A program made the position numbers and the translations under genes. A stretch of DNA of 64,000 nt from Rhizophagus irregularis (lineage: Eukaryota > Glomeromycota > Glomeromycetes > Glomerales > Glomeraceae). Below are positions 35,770 to 47,611 of this stretch, one piece after another; position 1 is the stretch's first letter, and every line of letters starts with the position of its first letter. The DNA is taken from assembly GCF_026210795.1 (NCBI RefSeq), contig NC_089444.1, forward strand, positions 1,106,501 through 1,170,500. The letters run 5' to 3'. The notes below the pieces were generated by a model. It did not search any database, had not been told where the DNA came from, and saw only the letters and a list, made by a program, of their open reading frames with translations.

Positions 35770-37642
35770 TAATTAACGCTACTATTTCATTTCATCCTAG
35801 AAATAATCATTCTATTGATGAAGCATGTTCGACCGAAATTTTATGGTCAAAAGGTCGGATATTTCATGTGTTACCCAATTCAGACAATTCAAAATAAAAT
35901 CAACTCGGCAACGACTGGAATTTACAAGACTAATAAAGCTGAATACGTAAGAGTAGTATCCAAAAAAAAATTGTGCCATTTATTTAATTGCCCCGCCACT
36001 ATCATAAAACCATGAATTGAAAATGAAAACATTGTATCTGTAATCTCGCCTATAATTAGAGATGGAAGAGTTAAGGTTGAGCGACTTGAGTCGGTTCGTT
36101 CCATTCGGTTTGGTACATTGGTTCCAAATCGGGTTTAATATACTGGCTCGGATCGGACCGGGGGTTTCAGTTTAACTCGGTTTTTTTCAATAGTATCGGT
36201 ACCGAACTGAGCGAGGCGTCCCCATACATCCTTACCTATAATGAAATAATTTCAAGTGATTCTTCACACAGATACTTTATTTCGTGATTTTAAATATCTT
36301 CAAAGCCATGTTTCGGAATGACTCACGTCCACCATTACCAATATTTGTTAAGAAGACAATTAAATTAGTGGGAGAAGTATTTGACACGGATTTTCAAATT
36401 TGAACTTTTTGAGATAAAGCGTCGTTTTCATGCCCTGCTAACTTCAGTTTGTGTAGGCTTCAATTATTACCGCAATTTTCCCCTGTTTTTTGCATACTTC
36501 CATAACAGCAGCAGTAATTTTTTACAATGTTTGTTCAATTTATAAACTGATTTTATTTATGTAAAATAAAATTTACATGTATTCTATAATCGGTATTAGA
36601 CAAAAATGATCTATTTATATATATACTATATATATACTTTATAAAAAATTTTTTATATTTGATCACATGTCTGAGTTTTTCTGGAGTAAACTAGAAAAAT
36701 GATCATTAATCGGAGTTTTTCCAAAAAATTTTCATAGGGTTCCAAAGCTAGTTTACAAAATACAGAATCCAAGTACACATAGTAGTTATGGTAAGTACTG
36801 ATTAGAAACCGCAGTAAAAAACAGCGTACATCCCTATACTCACTATCAACGTATCTTTTACCGGCGCCATTTCATCTACCATTTTCACGATAGGAAAATT
36901 AGGCATGAAACTTTCTTAACTGCCATCTCACAATCAAAAAGATGAAAACTGCAAAAATATTAATAATAAATAAAATAAAATAAAATAAATTGAAAACTAG
37001 AAAAAGTCAAATGACTTCTAAACCTTTGAAAAATATGTATTAGAATTTAGAATTTTCCGATGCTAATCTAAAGTTAATTTCTGATTATAATCAAAAAATG
37101 GTAATTCAGTAAGAAGGATGTTTGGTAATGCCTTGTTAAGGAATGGTAAATAGCGTCGGTAAAAAGTACGTCAATGAAAGTTGGAATATATGCATCCGGT
37201 TTATGATTTGCAGTCTATAGATGATTTATTGTTATGAAAATTGAAAAGAATTCACGAGTAAGAGCAGCTACCGGAGTTTTATAAAAATTTATAAAATTTA
37301 TAAATTTATAAACATTGACTGGTATTGTGCGATCAATCTTTAACTAACAAAAAGGATAAAAAATTTAGATAATACTATTAAATTCAAAATAACAAGAAAC
37401 AATTTTTTTTAATAAAATCTTTTGATATGAAATGATAAATAACGAAAGTTATTTAATGGTTTAAAGTGTTTGTTCAATTACAAACCGATTTTATTTACAT
37501 TATCAGTGTTGAACAAAGAATGAATAAAAGAAAATAATATATAAATTTGTTATAACATATTTATAATCAATTAGTACAAATATTTGAATATTCTTCTGAT
37601 AATTGTGAACATAAATAAACATAACTCATTCTGTTATATAAC
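35770..37642. repeat. Array spacer, copy 2
   Basis: Counterpart of 24640-26980, with the same order of landmarks but lacking the 152-bp insertion at 26807-26958 and carrying its own small indels (for example an extra block around 36780-36880). No gene is supported. Confidence 0.7.
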
Positions 37643-40129
37643 TTATATTGCACAGTCTAAACATTCCGTACGATTGTTAATACATTGAGTATAATCATCA
37701 ATATATTCAGGAAGATCCTTTGTAAAGGAGTTGAGTAGTCGAGATGTATAAATAGCTTGAGGATGAAAGGTTGATTTGATGATTCTGTTTGTATTTCTAT
37801 ATTTTTCTGCTTCTTTGAATTGTTCTTCAATTTCATCATTATCATCTCGTTTTTTTCTACAATATGAATTATGAAATGAAATAATGAATTTTTCTATTTC
37901 AGAAGCGTTCGGTCTATTAACAGGATTTGAATCCCAACATTTTTTCATTAAATCAATATAACATTTAGGTGCTTCCAGCTCATTTATTTCAGGTCTAATT
38001 CCTTTACATATATCTATTACTAGAAGATGATCATGTGCACAATGGGAGAAAGGTTGCTTTTCAGTCGCTACAAAATACATGATCATACCAAAACTATATA
38101 TATCTGCTGCTTGAGTATAAGGTTTTCCTCTTAATATTTCAGGAGCCACGTAAGGCATAACTCCATAAATGTTTGTTTCATCTATATTACCAATTTCTCC
38201 ACATAATCCCATATCAGAAATATAATTTGAAGTAAACAAATGTATCTCCTTAAATAATATATTTCCTATATGAAAATCACGATGAACCATCTGTTTTTGA
38301 TGAATTTCTTTGAGTCCACTAATAATGCTGCTTAACACTTTTAATTTAATTAACCAGTTAAAATATTTTGAATTATGATTCATCCAATAATTAAAATTTC
38401 TACCTTCTGCATACTGGAGAACCATAATGTAATTTTTTGTATCCGGATCTTGAGATATTCCATAAACTCTAAGAATTTTATCAGGATTATAAATTAAATA
38501 TGCCGTAACCTAAAAAAAAAATTAATTTAATTATTTATAAATTATAAATAAATTAAATTACAAATTTCATACCTCATTTAAAAATTCATTGGTTATATTT
38601 TGTGAATTATTTAAACATTTTAAAGCAACTTTTTTATCTGAATCTCTTGTCCAACAACTCATATAACGTAATGGGCCATCCTTCCATATTGCTGAATATA
38701 CTGTAGCAAAACCGCCTTGATCTATTTTTTCAATATCACTAAACTGATTGTATGATATCCATTCAAATAATATATCCTTGTAAACATCAATTTTCAATAG
38801 CACTTCTCGAATAAAATTATCAATTTTTCCATTCCCACTAATCCAGTTTATAAAATATTTTTTCTGATGTTTTATTTTGCATAGCATAGTTTTACCTGTA
38901 CATTGTTCAACACAATTTACACAATATTTTCTCAAATATTTATTATTGAGAACCAATAAATAATCTTTTGTAATTGGATTTTGAGAAATCCCATATATCT
39001 TTTTATTGTCATATGATGTTTTTATTGAATATTCTTCTAAAACCTATTAATCATTAGCAAAATGAGCAATATTAAAAATATTTGAATAATTTTGTATAGA
39101 AATTCATACCTTAATTAATGCAAGTTCTTTAGAATCAAAATATTCTAAAACGACTACTTCATCAGAATTTTTTACGTATTCTTTATACACACTATTCCAA
39201 TATAATGGGCCATCCTTCCATATTGCTGTAGCAAGAGTACCTTTTCCTATTTCTTTAATATAATTAAACCGGTTGTAAGGTATCCATTCAAATATTATAT
39301 CAGCCGGATGATCGATTTTTAATTGCATTTCGTGAATAATATTATTGATTTTATCATCTTCACTGGACGAGTTTATATGATTATTCTTAAGATAATTTAT
39401 GTGACATGGTTTGCACCATTCATCATATTTGTTTGTATATCTTTCACCGCATTCTATACAAATTGTCGTCAAATAATCATCGAGAACTAATAAATAATCT
39501 TTTGTAATTGGATCTTGAGAAACCCCATAGTATATCATTCTAATGCTATATTCCTTTATTGTATATTCTTTTAATACCTATTAAACATAAACAAATGATT
39601 AAAAAAGTATTAAATAATTAAATAATTCTGTATAGAAATTTCGTACCTTATTTAAAAATTTATTACTAAATTCTTTACTATCAAATTCTTCACTATCAAA
39701 TTCTTTACTATCGAATACTTCACTATCAAATACTTCATTATCAAGACATTTTAAAACAACTATTCTTTTGTTCCAATATCGATCTCTTTTATATTTTTTA
39801 TACACACTATCCCAATATAATGGGCCATCCTTCCATTTTGCTGTAGAAAAATTACCTTTTCTTATTATTTTAATATTATCAAACTGATTATAAGGTATCA
39901 ATTCAAATATTTCATCAGTCCGATACTTAATTTTTAATTGCATTGCGTGAATTAAATTATCAATTTTATCATTTCCACTAGTCCAGTCTATTTTATTTTT
40001 AAAACATTTTTTTCGACATGATTTACACCATTTATAGTAGCGTGTACTTGGTTTATTTATATACATTGCAGTAATTGCACCACATGTTATACATTTTTTT
40101 ATATTCAGTTTTTTAAACAAGCTTCGCAT
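37643..40129 (-). CDS. TKL-like kinase with three tandem N-lobe modules (paralogue)
   Basis: Close paralogue of the gene at 26981-29427 with identical architecture. Four exons: 40129-39647, 39577-39110, 39043-38573, 38509-37643; all phase 0; 762 aa. Module 1 (1-161) has CITCG...WCKSC, a degenerate loop (RKGNFSTAKW) and an expanded acidic DSKEF/DSEEF repeat before helix C. Module 2 (162-317) has CIECG...WCKPC, loop GKGTLATA and VVLEYF, so the beta3 lysine is lost. Module 3 (318-474) has DQGGFATVYSA and VALKCL, but its second zinc-ribbon Cys pair is lost. The catalytic half (475-762) carries HRDFHIGNIL, SDMGLCGE, VAPEILRG, CWDSNPVNRPN and tail ECLDCAI. The reading frame is intact, so the gene is likely functional or very recently duplicated. 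Confidence 0.85.
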
Positions 40130-40239
40130 TTTGACGAGTGGTTAATACTATAATTACTTTATTATATTTCGCAGCGGATTTAAATGATTTTTAAAATTTT
40201 GAAAGAAGAACTAGTATTTTTGTCATACCATGTAGTTAA

Positions 40240-41085
40240 ATATTAAATTAATTACGTACTTTCCTTATCCTTTTTTGTTAATGACAACCGGAGTTTTTAT
40301 AAATAATAGTTATTTGGTAGGGGTTGACGTCCAAGATCACCATCCTGCATATTCGACTGAAAAACCCAAAATTTTATGGTTAAATAAACTTGGCAACGAT
40401 CGAGGCGAATAATGCCGGAACGCTTAATATGAACAAAAGATTATACGTAAAAACATCCAAAAAGATTGTGCATTTATTTATTTGCCCCGCCAACTATCAT
40501 AAAATCATAAATTGAAAACATTGTATCTGTAATCTCACCTATGATGAAATAATTTTGAGTTCACATGAGAATTAAATTCGTCCTCTTGCACATACACTGG
40601 CTTCAAAGTCAAGATTCGAAACGACTCACGTCCACCATTACCAGCATTTGCTAAAAAGACAATTAAATTAACAGGAGGAGCATTTGACACGGGTTTTGAA
40701 ATTTGAGCTTTTTGAGGTAAAGCGTCGTTTTTATGCGCCGCTAACTTTAATAATTAACTTTATGTAGACTTCAATTACTATTATCACAAAATTTTCCCTA
40801 TTTATTGTATACTTCCACCAAAACTATAACACCATTAATTTTTTTTTTACAATGTTTGTTCAATTACAAACTGATTTTATTTATGTAAAATAAAATTTAC
40901 ATATATATACTCTATAATCAGTGTTGAACAAAAAAATAATCTACCTATAATACCTATACAAAAAATACTATAAATTTATACAAAATATATACTATATAAA
41001 TATAAAAAATTTTTTTCACTATTAACATGATTAATAAAAATTATATGATATTTTCTAAAAAAAAAAGAAAAAAATAATTTAAATG

Positions 41086-41115
<30 letters not shown>
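40240..41115. repeat. Array spacer, copy 3 (short, diverged)
   Basis: It shares accctatcataaaa..attgaaaacattgtatctgtaatc, gactcacgtccaccattacc and aaagcgtcgttttt..atgc blocks with the spacers at about 24950-25440 and 36000-36470. The distal half of those spacers is missing. No gene is supported. Confidence 0.65.
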
Positions 41116-41118
<3 letters not shown>

Positions 41119-44100
41119 TTGTCTATATATTTCACAGTCAAAACATTCCGATTTAACAGATTTATCTAAACATTGAATATTATCATCTAAAAATTCTGAA
41201 AGATTTTCAAGATTTTCAAGATTTTTTGTAAAAGGATTAATTAAACGAGATGTAAAAACTGCTTCAATATGTTCAATATGAATAGTTGGATTATTATTTT
41301 TATTAGAATTTCTATATTTTTCCGCTTCTTTGAATTGTTCTTCAATTTTATCATTATCATCTCGTTTTATTTCATTTCTACAATATGAATTATAAAATGA
41401 TATAATTAATTTTTCTATTTCAGAAGCGTTCGGTCTATTAATAGGATTTGAATCCCAACATTTTTTCATTAAATCAATATAACATTTAGGTGCTTCCGGC
41501 TCATCTATTTCAGGTCTATTTCCTCTGCATATATCTAATACTAGAAGATGATCATGTGCACAATGGGAGAAAGGTTGTTTTTCAGTCGCTATAAAATACA
41601 TGATCATACCAAAACTATATATATCTGCTGCTTGAGTATAAGGTTTTCCTCTTAATACTTCAGGAGCCATATAAGGCATAACTCCATAAATACATGCTTC
41701 ATCTATATTATCAATTTCACCACATAATCCCATATCAGAAATATAATTTGAAGTGAATAAATGTAAGTCCTTAAATAATATATTTCCTATATGAAAATCA
41801 CGATGGACCATCTGTTTTTTATGAATTTCTTTAAGACCATTAATAATATTACTTAAAACTTTTAATTTAATTAACCAATTAAAATATTTTGAATTATGAT
41901 TCATCCAATAAGTAAAATTTCTACCTTCCGCATATTGAAGGACCATAATATAATCTTTTGTAAATGGATTTTGAGATATTCCAAATATTTTAAGAATTTT
42001 ATCAAAACTATTAATTGAATATGCTTTAACCTAAAGGTAAAAAAAAATGGTTAAGTATTTTTTTTTTTTAAAAAAAAAATTGAATTTATGTTTTCATACC
42101 TCATTTAAAAATTCGTCGGTTATATTTTGTGAATTATCTAAACATTTTAAAGCAACTTTTTTATTTGAATCTCTTATCCATTCATTTTTATCTTTATAAT
42201 AATTTAATGGACCATCCTTCCATATAGCTGAATGTACTGTAGCAAAACCACCTCTACCAATTTTTTCAATATTATTAAATTGATCAAATGGTATCCATTC
42301 AAATATTATATCAGATGGATCATGAATTTTTAATTGCATTTCTTGAATTAAATTATCAACTTTTTCATTTCCACTTGTCCAATTTATAAAATTATTTTTA
42401 AAATAATCTATTTGACATGGTCTACACCATCTATATGATATATCAGTATAAATTTTTTCACATTTTATACAATATATTTCAAAATATTTTTTATCTAGGA
42501 TCATAATATAATCTTTTGTGATAGGATTTTTAGATACTCCATATATATTAAGTTTTAATCCTTTTAACGAATATTCTTTTAAAATCTAATAATAAAAATA
42601 CGATCAAAAATTAGTAAACGTAAACGCGTATACGCGTATACGCGTATTATAAAATAAGATCAAATCACATATGTATAATAAAATAAACACACATACCTCA
42701 TTTAGATTATCGATAATATTTTGTGAATTACCAAGATATTTTAAAGCGACTTTTTCATTTGAATTTCTTGCAAAATCTTGATTCTTAAAATTATGATATA
42801 AAGGACCATTCTTCCATATAGCTGAATATAATTTATTAGAACCATATTTTCCTAATTCTTCAATATAATCAAATTGACTGTATGGTACCCATTCAAATAA
42901 ATTATTAATTTTTAATTGTATTTCTTGAATGAAATAATCAATCTTTTCATTTCCACTAGTCCAACTTATAAAATTTTTTTTAAAACAATTGATATGACAT
43001 GGTTTACACCATTTATAAATTATATTTGTATATAATTTATCACATATTGCACAATATTTTACAAAATATTTATCATTAAGAACCATAATATAATCTTTTG
43101 TAATTGGATTTTGAGATATTCCATATATATTAAGATTAAATCTCTTTATTGAATATTCTTTTAAGATCTAAAAAAAAAAGAATTTTATTGGTTAATGTAT
43201 TTAATATTTAATAGAACAGCCAATAAAAAAAAATTTTATGTTCATTACCTTATTTAAACATTTTTTGGAGACATTTCGTGAATTATTTAAATATTTCAAA
43301 GTAACAGATTTATCAGATTCTCTTATATACCTCTTTTTATTATAATGTAAAGGACCATCCTTCCATATTGCAGTATTAAGATAACCTTTTCTTATTTCAA
43401 TAATATTATTAAATTGATCATATGGTATCCATTCAAATATTATATCCTGTGGATCATTAATTTTCAATTGCATTTTTTGAACCAAATCATCAATTCTTTC
43501 GTCCCCATTATTTGTAAAATATTTTTTTAAATCATTTAATTGACATGGTTTACACCATTCATAATATGTATTTGTATACATTTTATCACATTTCACGCAA
43601 TATTTTACAAAATATTCACCATCAAGAACCATAAAATAATCTTTTGTAATGGGATTCTGAGTTAATCCATATAATAAAACATTATTTTCAAGTCTCTTTA
43701 TCGAAAAATCCTTTAAAACCTAATAAATCACGAAACAAAAAATTATTATATTATAAAAAGAGTTTTAACTTTTAAATAGAATATGTAGAATTTGATATAA
43801 AAAACAACTTTTGTTATATTAGTCCAAGAAAAATTCATACCTTATCCAAGTAATCATGAGAAATATTTTGTGAATTACTTATATATTTTAAAGCGACTTT
43901 CTTATATGAATCCCTTACATATAATTCACCCATTTCTTTAATTTCTTTATCAATCATCTCATCGTTAAGATTATAATATAAAGGACCATCATTCCATATT
44001 GCTGAATATGTTTTAATAAAATTACTTTGATTAATATCTTTAAATTGATTATATGGTATCCATTCAAATAATATATGAAGTGAACTATCAACTTTTAATT

Positions 44101-44813
44101 GCATATTTTGTATAAAATTATCAATTATTTCGTTACCACTAGTCCAATCTATAAAATAATCTATTTGACATGTGTTACACCATTCATGTAAAATATTTGT
44201 ATATATTTCTCCACATTTCTCACAATATTTATTTTCAATTACAATAATATATTCTTTTGTGTTTGGATCTTGAGATATTCCATATACTTTAATTTTATCG
44301 CTAAATTTCCTTATTGAAAATTCTTTTAAAGCCTATTAAATAAATATATAAAGTTATAAAGAAACTTTTTTTTTAAAAAAAAATTAATAAAAAAAATATA
44401 TATATTAAAAAATTTACCTTTTTTAAAAAATTTTCATTACCAAGATATTTTAAAGCAACCAATTCATTAGAATTTCTTAAAAATTCTTTATACTTATTAT
44501 TCCAATATAAAGGACCATCCAACCAAATAGCCGAATATAAATGATTTTCATTATTACTATTTATTTTTTCAATATTATTAAATTGATTAAAATTTATCCA
44601 TTCAAATATTATATCATCTTTTAAATTAAGTATTTTTAATTGCATTTTTTTTATTAAATTATCAATTATTTCATTTTCATTTTCACTTTTATAATTTGTA
44701 AAATTTTTATAATAATTTATTTGACATGATTTACACCATTTTTTATATGTATTTGTATGTATTACATTACAAATTACACATCTGTTTGTTAATATTTTAA
44801 AAAAATTTCTCAT
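41116..44813 (-). CDS. TKL-like kinase with five tandem N-lobe/zinc-ribbon modules
   Basis: Six exons with an uninterrupted frame of 1076 aa, every exon a multiple of three and every intron phase 0: 44813-44418, 44332-43841, 43719-43249, 43167-42697, 42585-42100, 42030-41116. Five successive modules (residues 1-132, 133-296, 297-453, 454-610, 611-772) each have a Cys4 ribbon (for example CEKCG...WCNTC, CVKCD...WCKPC), the FEWIPYNQF block and an N-lobe. Glycine loops of modules 1-4 are degenerate (INSNNENHLYSA, INQSNFIKTYSA, IRKGYLNTA, LGKYGSNKLYSA), and module 5 is canonical (IGRGGFATVHSA). The beta3 lysine (VALK/VTLK) is present in all five. The single catalytic half (773-1076) has HRDFHIGNIL, SDMGLCGE, MAPEVLRG and CWDSNPINRPN. 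The tail differs from its neighbours (ending SECFDCEIYRQ). A multi-N-lobe kinase is the best description; the role of the extra modules is unknown. Confidence 0.88.
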
Positions 44814-44819
44814 TTGAGA

Positions 44820-45130
44820 AATAATTTATTATTATACTTTATTAGTTAAAAAGAGATTTTTTTTTGTGTAAAGAATATTATAAAAGAGATTTTGTTTTTT
44901 TTGTGTAAATAGATTTGCGTAAAAGAATTTGTGTAAAAGAGATTTTCGTGTAAAATAGTGTAGAGTTTTGAGTTATCGTGCGTGTTGCGATTTTGCAGAT
45001 TTTTGCTTTTTTTTTATGTAAAGAATATTTTTGTGTAAAAAGAATGTTTTGTGTTAAAAGATTTACAAGATTTTCGTGTAAAGAATGATTTTTTGTGTAA
45101 AGAGATTTTCGTATAAAAAATTTCTTTTTT
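44820..45130. repeat. Degenerate gtgtaaaagatttt repeats
   Basis: Loose tandem repeats of a 15-25 bp unit (tttgtgtaaagaatatt, gattttcgtgtaaa) lie just upstream of the five-module kinase. They would fall in its promoter or 5' UTR. Confidence 0.6.
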
Positions 45131-45384
45131 TTTTCACGTTTTATAAAAAAAATTCACCTTTTTTTTAAAAAAAAAATTTCAAATTTTCTCAACCTTTTTA
45201 AAAAAAAAATCTTACCGTTTAGAAAATAATGGAAATGGTAAAAAACTTACCGATGTTAAATTAAATCATCTTGTGAAACAAGATAAACAAAGATGCGGGT
45301 TGAAATTAACAATCATTGGAATTCATTTATTAGTTCATCATTATAAATCACATTAATCACATTAAAAAAAATTCATTATTAATC

Positions 45385-45942
45385 AAATAAAGATATTTGA
45401 TAATTTATAAAGATAATTTATAAAGATAATTTGATAATTAGTAATTATTTTAATTATTTATTATTTATTTTTTATTATTATTATTATTTGATCTTCGTTT
45501 TATTTTTAATATTTTTTTTAATATAAATTATTTTGATTTTCTTTTTTTTTTAAAAAAAAAAGAAGAATTAAAAATTCCGGTTTTCAATCAAAAAATTTTT
45601 TTTTAAATCCTGCAATTTGATGATCAAATTCTTTTAAAAAGACATTCGTAAAAATAAAGATATTTGATAATTTATAAAGATAATTTATAAAGATAATTTG
45701 ATAATTAGTAATTATTTTAATTATTTATTATTTATTTTTTTTTATTTTTATTTTTATTTTTATTTTTTTTTTGATCTTCGTTTTATTTTTAATCCTTTTT
45801 TTAATATAAATTATTTCGATTTTCTTTTTTTTTAAAAAAAAAGAATTAAAAAAAGAATTAAAAATTCCGGTTTTCAATCAAAAACATTTTTTTTTAAATC
45901 CTGCAATTTGATGATCAAATTTCTTTTAAAAAGACATTCGTA
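45385..45942. repeat. Direct tandem duplication, unit about 270 bp
   Basis: Copy 1 (45385-45651) and copy 2 (45652-45942) share aaataaagatatttgataat at the start, then gatcttcgttttatttttaa and aaaattccggttttcaatca, and end in gacattcgtaa. They differ mainly in A/T run lengths. Non-coding. Confidence 0.85.
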
Positions 45943-46442
45943 ATAAGATTAATAGCATTGATAGCATAATAAAAATTAACAATGGAAATGACCCTAATAA
46001 GTTAATTTCTTTTTTTTTTAAAAAAAAAAAGATGCATAGACGTGAGGAGTTCAAACCTTCACAAGTTCCAAAAATGGGAATGAAAAACATGAATTTTCTC
46101 AAGGTGAATTAGAAGCAAAAAAAAATTTTTTTTGTAACACGTCCCACTGCAATTATGGGCCGGGTTCAGGACTTTAGGAGTTAAAAATAACTTTATTATT
46201 ATTTTATAGGTCCTTGGATCTGCTCCGGATCGGCGCATGATCGAGTATCGGAACTAACTACATTTACCATCTCTAGTAATCATTATATTATTTTTCTACC
46301 AATTATCATTTATTATTATCGTCATAATCATTGTAGCAACGAATTGTTTCATCGTATTTATAAATACAATTTTTTTAAGTTTAGGTAGTTTCGATATAGG
46401 GTTATATGTTATACCGAACAGATAATAGTACTACCGAAACCG

Positions 46443-46900
46443 CCTATTAAATATATATTGATACATTGATACGCTATTAAAACACTGACAACTATTAAAT
46501 ACATACCGGTACGCTATTAAAATGATACGCAGCCATTCCCTACCGATACGCTATTAAATATATACTGATACGCTATTAAATACTGATACGCTATTAAATA
46601 CTGATACGCTATTAAATACTGATACGCTATTAAATACTGTTATGCTATTAAATACTGATACGCTATTAAATACTGATACGCTATTAAATACTGATACGCT
46701 ATTAAATACTGTTATGCTATTAAATACTGATACGCTATTAAATACTGATACGCTATTAAATACTGATACGCTATTAAATACTGATACGCTATTCAATATA
46801 TACCGGTGCGCTATTAAACACCATTAAACGCTATTAAATGCTGATACGCTATTCACTATTCAATGTCGATACGCTTACCTCTTAATTACCGATACTTACT
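46443..46900. repeat. 18-bp minisatellite (gatacgctattaaatact)
   Basis: About twelve near-perfect copies of gatacgctattaaatact occupy 46567-46795, with diverged copies on both sides. A variant unit (gttatgctattaaatact) recurs exactly four units apart, indicating a 72-bp higher-order period. Because 18 is divisible by three and the unit has no stop in some frames, both strands show repetitive open frames (NSVSVF and LLNTDT). I do not regard these as genes. Confidence 0.92.
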
Positions 46901-47284
46901 ATATACGAGAATAATACTAATAATTTTACAAATTTTTAATTCTAGCGAATTATATCACACACTGGTATTATACAGTATATGACGAAAAGGGTAGTAACAA
47001 TTTATTTATTTAAAAATAAAAGGAGAATTGTACAATACATGATATTTACGTAATGGAAAACGAACCGGGAGAGAGAGATTAAAAGAAAAAGAACTTTTTT
47101 TTTTTTTAAAAAAAACCAAATATTTTCTAAGTATTTTTTTTTTTTTTTGATTAATTAAACAGTCTATTTATTCCTTTCTATTAAAGATATTATCTTCCTA
47201 TATAATAAAACCAACTGAAGATATCATCTTATATACAATAAAGTCATCTAATTATATATAAAGCCAAGATATTATTATTGCTTA

Positions 47285-47590
47285 CAATGCCAAGACATTA
47301 TCCCCTTAAAAAGCCAAGAAATTATTCCCTTACAAAGACGTGACATTATCACCTTACAAAGTTTGACATTATCCCCTTACAAAAGCCTTACAAAGCCAAG
47401 GTAACAAAGCCAAGGTAACAAAGCAGCCAAGGTATTATCCCCAATGTATTACCACAATGCATTATCCCCAATGCATTATCCCCCAATGTATTGTTCCCAA
47501 TGTATGTATTATCCCCTATGTACCTAGGTTATTATCCCCAACGTATTATCTCCAATGTATTATCTCCAAAATTCCAACGTAATATCTCCC
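47285..47590. repeat. Degenerate attatccccaatgt repeats
   Basis: Repeated attatccccaatgta / cattatccccttacaaag units of about 14-22 bp lie immediately downstream of the receptor stop codon (47612), so probably in or beyond its 3' UTR. Confidence 0.7.
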
Positions 47591-47611
47591 AATTGTATTA
47601 TTCCAAACTTA

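Noticed and set aside
46015-46060. tRNA B-box-like sequence (gagttcaaaccttc)
   Set aside because: No matching A box or cloverleaf could be built around it.
46554-46827. Repetitive open frames on both strands (NSVSVF and LLNTDT repeats)
   Set aside because: They are by-products of an 18-bp minisatellite and have no flanking gene structure.
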